Notes: generated by a model from the sequence alone, not told the origin. Positions 17,192 through 25,288 are shown, numbered from the stretch's first letter. The stretch is 64,000 bases of DNA from Pseudomonas entomophila (GCF_023277925.1 NZ_CP063832.1:1240001-1304000), one strand, 5' to 3'. Program-made: numbers and translations.

Positions 17192-18329
17192 AAAGGGCTA
17201 TGTGTTCGACGATGTGCTCTTGGTGCCCAAGAAGACCCACCTGGCCAGCCGCAAGGAGGCCGATATCGGCGTCGAGCTCAAGGGCCTCGGTCGCCTGAGC
17301 GTACCCATCATCTCGGCCAACACCCAGTGGTGCACCGAAGACCGCATGGCCATGGAGATGGCGCGGATGGGCGGGCTAGGCATCGTCCACCGCATGTGCA
17401 GCATCGAGGACCAGGTGGCTTTCGTGCATGCGGTGAAGAGCGCACCGGTGACCCAGCGCGAGCCTGACTTCGCGCCGACCCTGGACAGCCAGGGCCGGCT
17501 CAAGGTCGGCGGCTCGATCGGCATCGTCGACGACTACCTGCAGCGCGCCGCCGGCCTTGCCGCCTGCGATGTCGACTTCCTCACCCTGGACATCGCCCAC
17601 GGCCATTCCACCCACGCCATCGCCGCGATCGCCAACGTCAAGGAGCGCCTGGGCGATATCCCGATCGTCGCCGGCAACGTCGCCACCCCCGAAGGCGTGC
17701 TCGACCTGGCGAAGGCTGGGGCCAGCGTGATCAAGGTTGGCATCGGCCCGGGCAGCGTCTGCACCACGCGCTCGGTCACCGGCGCCGGGGTGCCGCAGCT
17801 CACCGCCATCCTCGAATGCGCCGCGGCGGCGAAGGAGGCGGGCGTCAGCGTGATCGCCGACGGCGGCATCCGCAGTTCCGGGGATATCGTCAAGGCCCTG
17901 GCCGCCGGCGCCCAGGCGGTGATGCTCGGGCGCATGCTCGCCGGCACCGACGAAAGCGCCGCGCAGCTGCTGGAGGTGTCCGGCAAGCGCTTCAAGCTGA
18001 CCCGCGGCTTCGTCACCTTTGGCACCAACCTCGAGCTCAAGCGCCTGCAAGGCCAGAAGATCACCGAGGAACAACTGCTGCGCTATGTGCCTGAGGGTAT
18101 CGAAGCCTGCTTCGAGTACGCCGGCCCCTTGCGCGCCTACCTGTACCAGCTGATCGGCGGCGTGCAGTCGGGCTTCAGCTACTGCGGCGCCAGCGACTAC
18201 CCGCAGTTGCTGGAACGCCATGAGTTCATCGAGGTGTCGGTGCAGACCAGCCAGGAAAGCCGCCCCCATGCCCTGGACGCGGCCAAGCACCCCATCGACT
18301 ACAAGGCCGAGGTGCTCAGCCATGATTAA
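17184..18329 (+). CDS. IMPDH/GMP reductase family enzyme, probable deazapurine nucleotide reductase
   Basis: 381 residues: a (beta/alpha)8 barrel without the CBS insert of typical IMP dehydrogenase, so nearer to GMP reductase. The active-site loop GIGPGSVCTTRSVTGAGVPQ holds the catalytic Cys193; ADGGIRSSGDIVKALAAGA and VMLGRMLAG bind phosphate. In the tubercidin route TubD, a homologous NADPH-dependent enzyme, carries out reductive loss of the 2-amino group of the deazaguanine nucleotide; the same step is inferred here. GGGAGG precedes the ATG; overlaps queD and the next gene by 8 bases each. A plain guaC or guaB copy is the alternative, but the context argues against it. Confidence 0.85.
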   Translation: MFRKGYVFDDVLLVPKKTHLASRKEADIGVELKGLGRLSVPIISANTQWCTEDRMAMEMARMGGLGIVHRMCSIEDQVAFVHAVKSAPVTQREPDFAPTLDSQGRLKVGGSIGIVDDYLQRAAGLAACDVDFLTLDIAHGHSTHAIAAIANVKERLGDIPIVAGNVATPEGVLDLAKAGASVIKVGIGPGSVCTTRSVTGAGVPQLTAILECAAAAKEAGVSVIADGGIRSSGDIVKALAAGAQAVMLGRMLAGTDESAAQLLEVSGKRFKLTRGFVTFGTNLELKRLQGQKITEEQLLRYVPEGIEACFEYAGPLRAYLYQLIGGVQSGFSYCGASDYPQLLERHEFIEVSVQTSQESRPHALDAAKHPIDYKAEVLSHD

Positions 18330-18795
18330 CCTGACCTGGAACGATGTGGAGCAACTGTCGCTGGCCATCGCCGAGGCGGTGCGCGAGTCGGGCTACGCCT
18401 TCGACACCATCGTCGGTGTGGCGCGCTCCGGCTGGGTGCCGGCAGTGATCGTCGCCCATGAGCTGGGCGTGCGCGAAGTGGCCACGCTGTCGATCCGGCG
18501 CAACCTGTCCGATGGCGTCGACTCGCGCAAGGCCGCCCCGCAGCTGGTGGATATCAGCCCCCTGGCGCAGGCCGGCAAGAAATGGCTGGTGATCGAAGAC
18601 ATCGTCGGCAGCGGCGAGACCGTGCGCTTCATCCGCGAGCAGTACGGCGTGGACGGGCGCGACATCTACGTCGCCAGCCTGGTGTTCAACGCCGCCAACG
18701 GCGACCGCGCCCAGGTCAACGAAATGGTCGAGTTCCATGCCCGGGAAGTCACCGAGTGGGTGCGCTTCCCCTGGGAAAGAAGGATCGACGCCTGA
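18322..18795 (+). CDS. phosphoribosyltransferase, probable CDG ribotide-forming enzyme
   Basis: 157 residues, type I phosphoribosyltransferase fold. The PRPP loop is WLVIEDIVGSGET (residues about 88-100), with VGVARSGWVPAVIVAHELGV earlier as the pyrophosphate loop region. It is similar in kind to xanthine/guanine transferases, but its position after QueE/FolE/QueD suggests that it joins PRPP to 7-carboxy-7-deazaguanine, the job reported for TubE in Streptomyces tubercidicus. Overlaps its two neighbours (8 bases upstream, 1 base downstream), a sign of strong coupling. Substrate choice is inference. Confidence 0.82.
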   Translation: MINLTWNDVEQLSLAIAEAVRESGYAFDTIVGVARSGWVPAVIVAHELGVREVATLSIRRNLSDGVDSRKAAPQLVDISPLAQAGKKWLVIEDIVGSGETVRFIREQYGVDGRDIYVASLVFNAANGDRAQVNEMVEFHAREVTEWVRFPWERRIDA

Positions 18796-19994
18796 TGAGA
18801 AGCTTACTCAGCGCGGCCCGCGTCGACGAAGTCGCGGACCTGTTCGAGACCGACCTCGAGATCTCGCGCTACCTGCACCAGCACTACGACCTCAAGGCCT
18901 ACCCGGTGGTTAAGTTCAGCAATGTCGCCTGCGCTTCCGGGGTGCCCTATGTCGACAACGCCTTCAAGCGCGAGGCGATGCTGCGCGGGCTGGGCCTGAA
19001 CGAAGAGAACGTGCAGCCGGAATTCGCCCGGCGCGCGCGCGGGGTGCACGCCGACCAGCGCGCACCCGTGCAAGCGCCCTGGGCGTTGCAGCGGATGGAC
19101 TGGTCGCTGCTCGACCTGCCGTTTCTCAAGTACCAGCCAGGTGACGGCGGCCGCTACCTGACCTCGTTCGTGTTCTGCGTGCAGGACAAGGCCGGGCGCT
19201 ACAACCTGGGCTTCTACCGCGGCGAGATCAAGGACGGGCGCACCATCGCGGTGTTCATCGACCCCCGCACCGACGCCCACGCGATCATCCACGAGCGGCT
19301 GCGCGAGGAGGGCGAGGTCAAGGTCAGCCTGTTCAACGGCGGGCCGATCTCGGCCTATATCGGTGGGGCAAGCAAGATCCCGGCGGACGTGGACAGCTAC
19401 GTGTTTTCCTCGGCCATCGCCGACGCGCCCATCGACTTGTGCCGCCTGGGCGACTACCCGGCGGTGCCGGCCGAGAGCGAGCTGGTGCTGCACGCCAGCC
19501 TGAACGGCAAGATGATCGACGAAGGGCCGTTCTGCGAGTTCAAGGGCTACTACAGCGAGAAGACCGTGGGCTTCGAGCTGACCGTCGAGGCGATCCACGC
19601 ACGGGACAATCCGCTGTTCTTCGGGATTTTCTGCGGCAAGGAGTCGGGCCTGGACCTGATGCGCCTGCAGAACGAGACGTTCATGTATGGCTTCCTCGAA
19701 AGCAAGGGCATCCCTGTGCGACGGGTGGTGTATCCGACAGCGTACTTCGGCGAGTTCGGGGTGATCGTCGAGTGCGACACGGTGAACGAAGCGACCCTGC
19801 GGCTGGTCATGGAATACGACCTGCGCAGCAAGCTGTTCTTCCTGGTCAGGAATGCCGACACCCTGTTCGCCGACCTGTCGACCTTCGCCTTCGAGACGGT
19901 GACCGACGACTACCGCAAGCGCGGGGTGCGTATGGGCGGGCGGCTGGGGTTGCTGTGCGACAATGCCAACGACTTCAACTGGAAGACTTACTGA
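18795..19994 (+). CDS. UbiD-family decarboxylase, probable deazapurine decarboxylase
   Basis: 399 residues. UbiD enzymes use prenylated FMN to decarboxylate unsaturated or aromatic acids. Family marks: PVVKFSNVACASGVPYVDNAF near residue 37, GRYLTSFVF, YRGEIKDGRT near 142-150, and DEGPFCEFKGYYS where Glu243 and Glu248 have the spacing of the two catalytic glutamates. It is shorter than E. coli UbiD (about 497). Needs prFMN from a UbiX encoded elsewhere. In this operon the likely substrate is the 7-carboxyl of CDG or its ribotide. TGATG overlap with both neighbours. Not the ubiquinone gene, judging by length and context. Confidence 0.85.
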   Translation: MRSLLSAARVDEVADLFETDLEISRYLHQHYDLKAYPVVKFSNVACASGVPYVDNAFKREAMLRGLGLNEENVQPEFARRARGVHADQRAPVQAPWALQRMDWSLLDLPFLKYQPGDGGRYLTSFVFCVQDKAGRYNLGFYRGEIKDGRTIAVFIDPRTDAHAIIHERLREEGEVKVSLFNGGPISAYIGGASKIPADVDSYVFSSAIADAPIDLCRLGDYPAVPAESELVLHASLNGKMIDEGPFCEFKGYYSEKTVGFELTVEAIHARDNPLFFGIFCGKESGLDLMRLQNETFMYGFLESKGIPVRRVVYPTAYFGEFGVIVECDTVNEATLRLVMEYDLRSKLFFLVRNADTLFADLSTFAFETVTDDYRKRGVRMGGRLGLLCDNANDFNWKTY

Positions 19995-20494
19995 TGGATC
20001 GATCGATGAGCCCCAGGCTCAGCACCCTGGTGTACTGCACCTACGAGGGGCAGGTACTGCTGCTGGACCGGCAGACCGCGCCTTACCGCGGTTTCCTGCT
20101 GCCGCCGGGCGGCAAGTGCGAGTTCGGTGAAATCCCCATCGACTGCGCACGCCGCGAGTTCGCCGAGGAGACGGGCTACGAAATCACCGAGCCGCTGCGC
20201 CCGCGTGGGCTGGTATACGACTATTCGCAGTCGCCGGACTGGAACTGGCTGATCTTCGTCTACAGCTTCGAAGCCAAGGCCCGGCCCACGCTGGTCGAGG
20301 AGAAGCACCCGCTGGTGTGGGCGGACCTGGACAACCTCGATGCCTACCGGATTCCGGAATCGGACCGGTTCCTGATGGGGCGGCTGTTCGACGAGGGGTG
20401 CAGCTACCTGGAGCTGGCCATGGAGTATCGGCAGGCCGAGGCGTTCGTGCGCTGCAGCGCGCATTTCGAAGGGCAGGGCGGGCTGTTCAAGTAA
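19994..20494 (+). CDS. Nudix hydrolase, last enzyme of deazapurine operon
   Basis: 166 residues. The Nudix box is complete: GGKCEFGEIPIDCARREF followed by AEETGY, with all metal-binding glutamates. Starts inside the stop of the UbiD gene (TGATG). In the tubercidin pathway the Nudix enzyme TubG removes phosphate from the nucleotide to release the nucleoside; the same finishing role is inferred. A house-cleaning hydrolase acting on modified nucleotides is the alternative. Followed by a REP palindrome that separates it from the convergent TonB receptor gene. Confidence 0.85.
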   Translation: MDRSMSPRLSTLVYCTYEGQVLLLDRQTAPYRGFLLPPGGKCEFGEIPIDCARREFAEETGYEITEPLRPRGLVYDYSQSPDWNWLIFVYSFEAKARPTLVEEKHPLVWADLDNLDAYRIPESDRFLMGRLFDEGCSYLELAMEYRQAEAFVRCSAHFEGQGGLFK

Positions 20495-20509
20495 GGGAAG
20501 CGGGCTCGC

Positions 20510-20562
20510 GTAGGAGCGGATTCATCCGCGATTGCCCGCATCGCGGCTGAAGCCGCTCCTAC
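20510..20562. terminator. REP palindrome between convergent genes, likely bidirectional stop
   Basis: Arms 20510-20532 and 20540-20562 match as inverse copies at 21 of 23 positions (GTAGGAGCGG at the left end). It lies between the end of the Nudix gene (20494) and the end of the receptor gene (20597). There is no T run, so the stop function is inferred from placement. Confidence 0.55.
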
Positions 20563-20596
20563 AGAAGCCTCCTGCGTGCGCTTTCACACAATTGCG

Positions 20597-23008
20597 TCAG
20601 AACGCATAGACCAACGTGGCCGTGGCGCTACGCGGGGTGCCATACCAGCCCCGCGAACCGATCGCGGTGTAGTACTTCTCGTCGAACACGTTATTCAGGT
20701 TCAGGGCGACGCTGGTTTGCGGCGTGAACGCGTATTGCGCCATCAGGTCGACCACACTGTAGGCGCCCTGGTTGAACGTTTCGCCGTCGGGCCCTGCGTT
20801 CTTGGTGTACTCCGCACCTTGCCAGCGCACGCCACCGCCCACTTTCAACTGCGGCAGGGACTGCAGGCGATAACTGGTGAACAGCTTGAGGGTGTCGCGC
20901 GGCACGTCCGTGAGCAGGCGCTTGCCATCGGCGTCCTTGGCCACGGCATAGGTGTAGCCGGCGGAGACTTGCCAGCCCGGCAGGATTTCGCCCGCCATTT
21001 CCATCTCGAAACCACGGGTCTTGGTGCCGGACTCGGCGCGGTAGGCCTGATTGCCATCGGGGGCGAGCTTGCTGCCGTCCGCCACGGCCAGGTTGTCCTG
21101 GTGCACTTCGAAGACACTGAACGCAGTGGTCAGGCGTTTGTCCCAGAACTCGCTCTTGAGCCCCAGCTCGTAGTTCACGCCTTCTTCCGGTTCGATGTAG
21201 CCGCCACTGACATCCTGCTTGCTCTGCGGCTTGAAGATGGTGGTGTAGCTGGCATACGCCGACCAGTTTTCGTTGAGGTCGTAGACCAGCCCCATGTAAG
21301 GCGTGACGACCCCGGTCTCGCTGCGCGAGGTGTGGCTGGTTTCGCCGGTGGCCAGGGTGGTGTTGGCTTCGTCGCGTTTCCAGTCGATCACCCGCGCCCC
21401 GGTAATCAGCGACAGGTCGTCGGCCAGGCTCCAGCGCACCGATGCCACCAGGCCGTCCTGGGTTTCGTCCAGCGCGTCTTTGGTGGACTTGGTGTGGATG
21501 GCGTCCGGGATCGCCAGCGAACCGTCCCAGGTGTGGATGTTGTCGATGCTCTGCAGCGACCACAGCGGGTAGCCGTTGTTGCGGTAGTAGGCCCGGTAGT
21601 GACTGGCACCGAGGTACGCCTGGTGCTCACGGGTAAACAGCTCGAACGGGCCATTGGCCGAGAGATCGAACGAGGTCTGCCGGGGCTCGCCCGCCCAACG
21701 CCCGGTCCAGGTGCTGATACCGCTGCCGTCGGGGTTGACGGTGCCGCTGGCGGCGGTAGCGAAGGCATCGTCGTAGCTGCGGCGGCTGTGCTCGGCATTG
21801 AGCTTCAACTGCCAGTCGTTGTCCAACTGGTGCTCCAGGGTGGTGAACAGCGTCTTGGCGCGGCGCTTGTGGTAGCTCCAGTCCGAGGCCGAGTTGAACG
21901 AGCGCGAAGGCTTGAAGTGGCTGCCATCGGTGTTGTACATCGGGAAGCCATGGTTGCCGGCTCCGTCGCTGTCCAGCTCCTGGTATTCCGCGCCCACGGT
22001 CAGCATGGTGCTGTCGGTGACGTCCCATTCCACCACCCCGTAGGCCACTTCTTTTTTCAGCGACTGGCGGTCGATATGGCTTTGGCTGTCGGTGGTCGAT
22101 GCCACGAAACGCCCGCGTACATGGCCGCTTTCCGACAACTTGCCGGACACATCCAGCTCGGTGCGGTAGTTGTCCCACGAGCCCGCCTTGAGCGTCAGCT
22201 TGCGTTGGGTTTCGAGGGTCGGCTTCTTGCGAATCAGGTTGATGGTGGCGCCGGGGTCGCCGGTTCCCGACATCAGGCCCGTGGCCCCGCGCACCACCTC
22301 CACCCGGTCGTACGAGACCATGTCGGCCAGATCGTCGCGAAACCCATATGTGTCGGGGCGGTTGACGCCGTCGACCTGGATGCTGCCGACCTCGAAGCCA
22401 CGCACATAGATATGGTTACCGTCGCTCCCGGCCGGCCCCATGCTGTTGACCACCACGCCCGGGGTTTGCTCAAGCACCTGGGCAACGTCCGTGAGGTTCT
22501 GGTCTTCGATCTGCTGGCGGGTGACCACGCTGACCGACTGCGGCGTCTCGCGGGCGGAGAGGCGCAGCCCGGTCGCGGTGTTGGCCGAGCCGGTGGTGTA
22601 GCTGCCCGTGCCTTCAGTGGTGCTGCCCAGGCCCATGGCATCGATGCTGGTCGCGCCCAGCTCGACGGCACCGTCGGTGGGCGCCTTGCTCAGCACATAG
22701 CGTTTTTCGCCCATCGGTTGCACCCGCAACCCGGAACCCTGCAGCAACGCGGCGAAGCCTTGCTCCAGTTCGAAGCTGCCGTGCAGCCCCGACGACTGCA
22801 GCCCGGTGGTTTCGTCGTGGCTGAAGCTGATGGTCACGCCGCTGGCGGCGGCGAACTGGCTGATCGCCGAAGCCAGGCTGCCGGCCGGAATGTCGTAGCG
22901 CTGCGGGGCGGCCCAGGCGGTCGAGGTCGCCAGCGCGGCACCGCAAAGGCTCAGCGCGAGGGTCGCCTGGCGAATGCTGCAGGCTAGCGAGGTACGGCGT
23001 GCGGACAT
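20597..23008 (-). CDS. TonB-dependent ferrisiderophore receptor with signalling (STN) domain
   Basis: 803 residues. Signal peptide ending about STAWA-AP, then an STN domain (RYDIPAGSLASAISQFAAASGVTISFSH, residues about 36-110) that talks to the FecR-like regulator, a TonB box/plug region (SARETPQSVSVVTRQQIEDQNL, VYDRVEVVRGATGLMSG-like segment) and a 22-strand barrel ending in the terminal phenylalanine (TATLVYAF). Resembles FoxA/FpvA/FiuA-type receptors for hydroxamate or other ferric siderophores. It follows the regulator and sigma genes, forming a cell-surface signalling unit. The ligand cannot be read from sequence; a pseudomonine receptor is possible but not indicated. Confidence 0.92.
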   Translation of the reverse strand: MSARRTSLACSIRQATLALSLCGAALATSTAWAAPQRYDIPAGSLASAISQFAAASGVTISFSHDETTGLQSSGLHGSFELEQGFAALLQGSGLRVQPMGEKRYVLSKAPTDGAVELGATSIDAMGLGSTTEGTGSYTTGSANTATGLRLSARETPQSVSVVTRQQIEDQNLTDVAQVLEQTPGVVVNSMGPAGSDGNHIYVRGFEVGSIQVDGVNRPDTYGFRDDLADMVSYDRVEVVRGATGLMSGTGDPGATINLIRKKPTLETQRKLTLKAGSWDNYRTELDVSGKLSESGHVRGRFVASTTDSQSHIDRQSLKKEVAYGVVEWDVTDSTMLTVGAEYQELDSDGAGNHGFPMYNTDGSHFKPSRSFNSASDWSYHKRRAKTLFTTLEHQLDNDWQLKLNAEHSRRSYDDAFATAASGTVNPDGSGISTWTGRWAGEPRQTSFDLSANGPFELFTREHQAYLGASHYRAYYRNNGYPLWSLQSIDNIHTWDGSLAIPDAIHTKSTKDALDETQDGLVASVRWSLADDLSLITGARVIDWKRDEANTTLATGETSHTSRSETGVVTPYMGLVYDLNENWSAYASYTTIFKPQSKQDVSGGYIEPEEGVNYELGLKSEFWDKRLTTAFSVFEVHQDNLAVADGSKLAPDGNQAYRAESGTKTRGFEMEMAGEILPGWQVSAGYTYAVAKDADGKRLLTDVPRDTLKLFTSYRLQSLPQLKVGGGVRWQGAEYTKNAGPDGETFNQGAYSVVDLMAQYAFTPQTSVALNLNNVFDEKYYTAIGSRGWYGTPRSATATLVYAF

Positions 23009-23142
23009 GAAAGGGGGTTCCTGTGCTGATTGGCTTGGGCGCGGCTGATGCGCGCGTCCTCAAGAGCCGAAGCAGTGAAAGAAATCTGTCACCCCTGAAT
23101 GCGAAAAATTCTCAGGTGTGTGAAGGGGGGAGGGTAGTCGCC

Positions 23143-24063
23143 TTAACCCATGCCGAGGGGTTCCAGGCGCACCCAGTAGCGGGTCATGCGCCGGGCGCGG
23201 ACGGGCAGGGCGTCTTCCAGGCTGGCCAGGGCGACGTCGGTATCGTCGAGGTTGAAGGCGCCGGACAGGCACAGCCCGGCGACTTCGCCCGCGCAGCCGA
23301 GATAACCGAGGCGGTAGCGGGCCAGTTCATCAATCACATCGCCCAGGCGCCAATCGACGGTCACCAGCATGCCCTGGGCCCATGCCTGGGCGCCGGGGCG
23401 CAGGGGACTTAGCGGCCCGACGGCGTCGGCGCTGAAACTCAAGCTGTGCCCGGAATCGATGCGCACAACTTGCGCCGTTCGGGTGGGGCGCACTTCCACG
23501 GCATGGGCGGTCACTGCCACACAGCTCACGCCATCAGCCTGGCGAACGCTGAACCGGGTGCCGAGCGCAACAATCTCACCTTCAGTTGTGCGCACGCTGA
23601 GTGGGCGCGGGTCCTTGGCGGTTTCCACCAGGATCTCGCCCTGGCGCAGGTGGATCAGGCGCCGGCCGGCGTCGAAGCGAACATCCACACGGCTGTTGGT
23701 GTTGAGGTCCAGGCGCGTGCCATCGGCCAGGGTCAGCTGGCGCCGCTCGCCGACCTGCGTCGAGTAATCGGCATGCCACGGCGAGGCCCGATAACCCTGC
23801 CAGCCGACCACCCCGACCCCGAGCAACAGCGCCAATGCCTTCACGGCATGGCGTCGATCCCGCCGAGCGATTTCGAGGGTTTGCGCAGCGCCGCTGGGGG
23901 CGTTGCCCAGGCGGCATTGCAGCTGTTCCAGCCGCGCCCAGGCGGCGGCGTGGCGAGGGTCGGCGGCGTGCCAGGCTTGCCATGCGGCGCGGGTTGAATC
24001 ATCGACGTGGCTGTCATGCAAGCGCACGTACCAGTCCACGGCGTCGGCGAGAATGGCCTTCAT
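23143..24063 (-). CDS. FecR-like anti-sigma/sensor protein
   Basis: 306 residues. N-terminal DUF4880-like sigma-binding part (AVDWYVRLHDSHVDDSTRAAWQAW), one membrane segment at about 95-110 (ALALLLGVGVVGWQGY), then the periplasmic FecR domain (RQLTLADGTRLDLNTNSRVDVRFD, LRQGEILVETA, GTRFSVRQ) and a C-terminal part that meets the receptor signalling domain. The ATG overlaps the stop of the sigma gene (ATGA), so both are made together. A longer open frame upstream only reads through the sigma gene. Passes the ferrisiderophore signal to the sigma factor. Confidence 0.9.
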   Translation of the reverse strand: MKAILADAVDWYVRLHDSHVDDSTRAAWQAWHAADPRHAAAWARLEQLQCRLGNAPSGAAQTLEIARRDRRHAVKALALLLGVGVVGWQGYRASPWHADYSTQVGERRQLTLADGTRLDLNTNSRVDVRFDAGRRLIHLRQGEILVETAKDPRPLSVRTTEGEIVALGTRFSVRQADGVSCVAVTAHAVEVRPTRTAQVVRIDSGHSLSFSADAVGPLSPLRPGAQAWAQGMLVTVDWRLGDVIDELARYRLGYLGCAGEVAGLCLSGAFNLDDTDVALASLEDALPVRARRMTRYWVRLEPLGMG

Positions 24064-24575
24064 GCACCCTCGACCAGCAGGCAATGCATCAGCGCGCGCG
24101 CCAGGTGCTTGCGCACGGTAGTCACCGAAACGCCGAGCCGCTCGGCGGCTTTTTCGTAGCTCAGGCCGTCGAGCTGCACGGCGAGAAAGATCGCCCGCGT
24201 GCGTGGGCCGAGGCCATCGAGCATGCGGTCGATGGCCATCAGGGTATCGAGGATGGCGGCCCGGGTTTCGGCGGAGGGCGCGTAGTGTTCCGGCTGCTGT
24301 GCCAGGGCTTCGAGGTAGGCGTTTTCCAGGCTGCGGCGGCGGTACAGGTCGATGACCAGGCCACGGGCGATGGTTGCCAGGTAGTGGCGCGGTTGGTTGA
24401 GCGTGCCTGCGGTGCGGGCCAGCAGCACCCGGATGAAGGTGTCCTGGGCCAGGTCGGCGGCATCGTCGGTGTTGTTCAGCCGCTGCCGCAACCAGCCGTG
24501 CAGCCAGCCGCTGTGCTCGCGGTAGAGCGTTTCCAGGCCAACGTGTGCAGCTCCGTCGGAAACAACGGTGGACAT
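24060..24575 (-). CDS. FecI-type ECF sigma factor
   Basis: 171 residues: sigma region 2 (LETLYREHSGWLHGWLRQRLNNTDDAADLAQDTFIRVL) and region 4 (AIFLAVQLDGLSYEKAAERLGVSVTTVRKHLARAL). This is the iron-starvation sigma class that directs RNA polymerase to the receptor gene when the ligand is bound. First gene of the sigma-FecR-receptor unit. The C-terminus, HCLLVEGA, ends at the FecR start. A Fur-like site lies about 30 bases upstream. Confidence 0.92.
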   Translation of the reverse strand: MSTVVSDGAAHVGLETLYREHSGWLHGWLRQRLNNTDDAADLAQDTFIRVLLARTAGTLNQPRHYLATIARGLVIDLYRRRSLENAYLEALAQQPEHYAPSAETRAAILDTLMAIDRMLDGLGPRTRAIFLAVQLDGLSYEKAAERLGVSVTTVRKHLARALMHCLLVEGA

Positions 24576-24603
24576 CGAAGCTCCCCCAACGACATATTTG
24601 GAT

Positions 24604-24620
24604 GCAAATAAGAATTTGTC
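24604..24620 (-). promoter_or_regulatory. possible Fur box upstream of ECF sigma gene
   Basis: GCAAATAAGAATTTGTC lies 29 bases before the sigma start. It resembles the imperfect A/T-rich palindrome bound by Fur, and iron-starvation sigma genes are normally Fur-repressed. The match is partial. Confidence 0.4.
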
Positions 24621-24777
24621 GCAAGTGTACTGGGTGAAGGTGGGATTGGGAATGGTGAGCGGTGAGAGAGGTTGTCGTCCTACGTGGATGGATCAGATTT
24701 TCCCTATTTCGAGTAGGGCGTTTCCGAAGCATGCTTTGACCGCTTTTGCGCCTTCGCCGTGAGGTCTAGTCTCGCCG

Positions 24778-24957
24778 GGTCGTTGCCAAATCAACGACCG
24801 GGTCTGCAAGCCTGCGCGGTATTACGAAGGTGCTCACCATGAGCCCCGGCGCTTTGCCGTGGGTCTCGCGCCATGGTGGCTACGTGCGGGTGACCTCTTG
24901 GTCAGCCGGGTTTTCGCCTCGTAATGCCCCGGTCTTGCAGGCCTGTACGTAGCTGCC
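24778..24957 (+). ncRNA. candidate structured leader RNA, copy 1
   Basis: Helix 1: GGTCGTTG 24778-24785 with CAACGACC 24792-24799. Helix 2: GGTCTGCAAG 24801-24810 with CTTGCAGGCC 24934-24943. Helix 3: GGTGGCTACGTG 24875-24886 with TACGTAGCTGCC 24946-24957 (12 pairs, three G-U). Helix 3 starts between the two strands of helix 2 and ends after it, so they form a pseudoknot or are alternatives. Compared with the copy at 26431, three base changes in the 5' strand of helix 3 all keep pairing. It precedes the DUF6124 start by 56 bases. I know of no described family for it; function unknown. Confidence 0.55.
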
Positions 24958-25013
24958 ACCCTTCACCTGCAAGTGGAGGGGCGGTGGTCCGACTTCCGCA
25001 TTGCGAGGTGTTT

Positions 25014-25271
25014 ATGCTCAAGATCGTTCCCGATCCACCCCATTCCACCGAGTCTCCTCACTTCCTCGAAGACACCCTGGTCCATGCCACTGAATACGTC
25101 GTGTGTGCGTTGGCGGTGACGCATCAATCGTTGACCCACCTGCCCAAATCGCCTGCCACGTTGGTAATGCTGACGGTAATGCACGAACTCGATGCCACCC
25201 GCACGTTACTGGAGTCAGCGTTGGCCCAGCTACAACTGAGTGTCCGACCGCCGTCATACACGCTTCACTGA
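25014..25271 (+). CDS. DUF6124-like small protein, copy 1
   Basis: 85 residues: KIVPDPPHSTESPHFLEDTLVHATEYVVCALAV and VMLTVMHELDATRTLLESALAQLQ fit the small helical DUF6124 proteins that occur in many copies in Pseudomonas. Function unknown. GAGG precedes the ATG. Followed by a REP and a DUF3077 gene, its usual partner. The second copy at 26666 differs by only two residues (VV to VM region). Preceded by the structured leader. Confidence 0.8.
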   Translation: MLKIVPDPPHSTESPHFLEDTLVHATEYVVCALAVTHQSLTHLPKSPATLVMLTVMHELDATRTLLESALAQLQLSVRPPSYTLH

Positions 25272-25288
25272 CAGGCTTGCGCAGGGCC

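Noticed and set aside
17184..18329. Housekeeping guaB (IMP dehydrogenase)
   Set aside because: No CBS domains, no guaA next to it, and it is overlapped by genes of a secondary pathway.
18582..19994. Longer UbiD reading from 18582
   Set aside because: The extra N-terminal part is an out-of-frame reading of the transferase gene; the ATG at 18795 in the TGATG junction fits the family start.
15343..20494. Queuosine operon or dpd-type DNA modification cluster
   Set aside because: No queC, queF, tgt or dpdA-type gene; the extra GMPR, PRT, UbiD and Nudix genes have no place in those pathways.
20576..22987. 803-codon plus-strand frame opposite the TonB receptor
   Set aside because: Exactly mirrors the receptor gene; composition typical of an antisense frame; no start signal.
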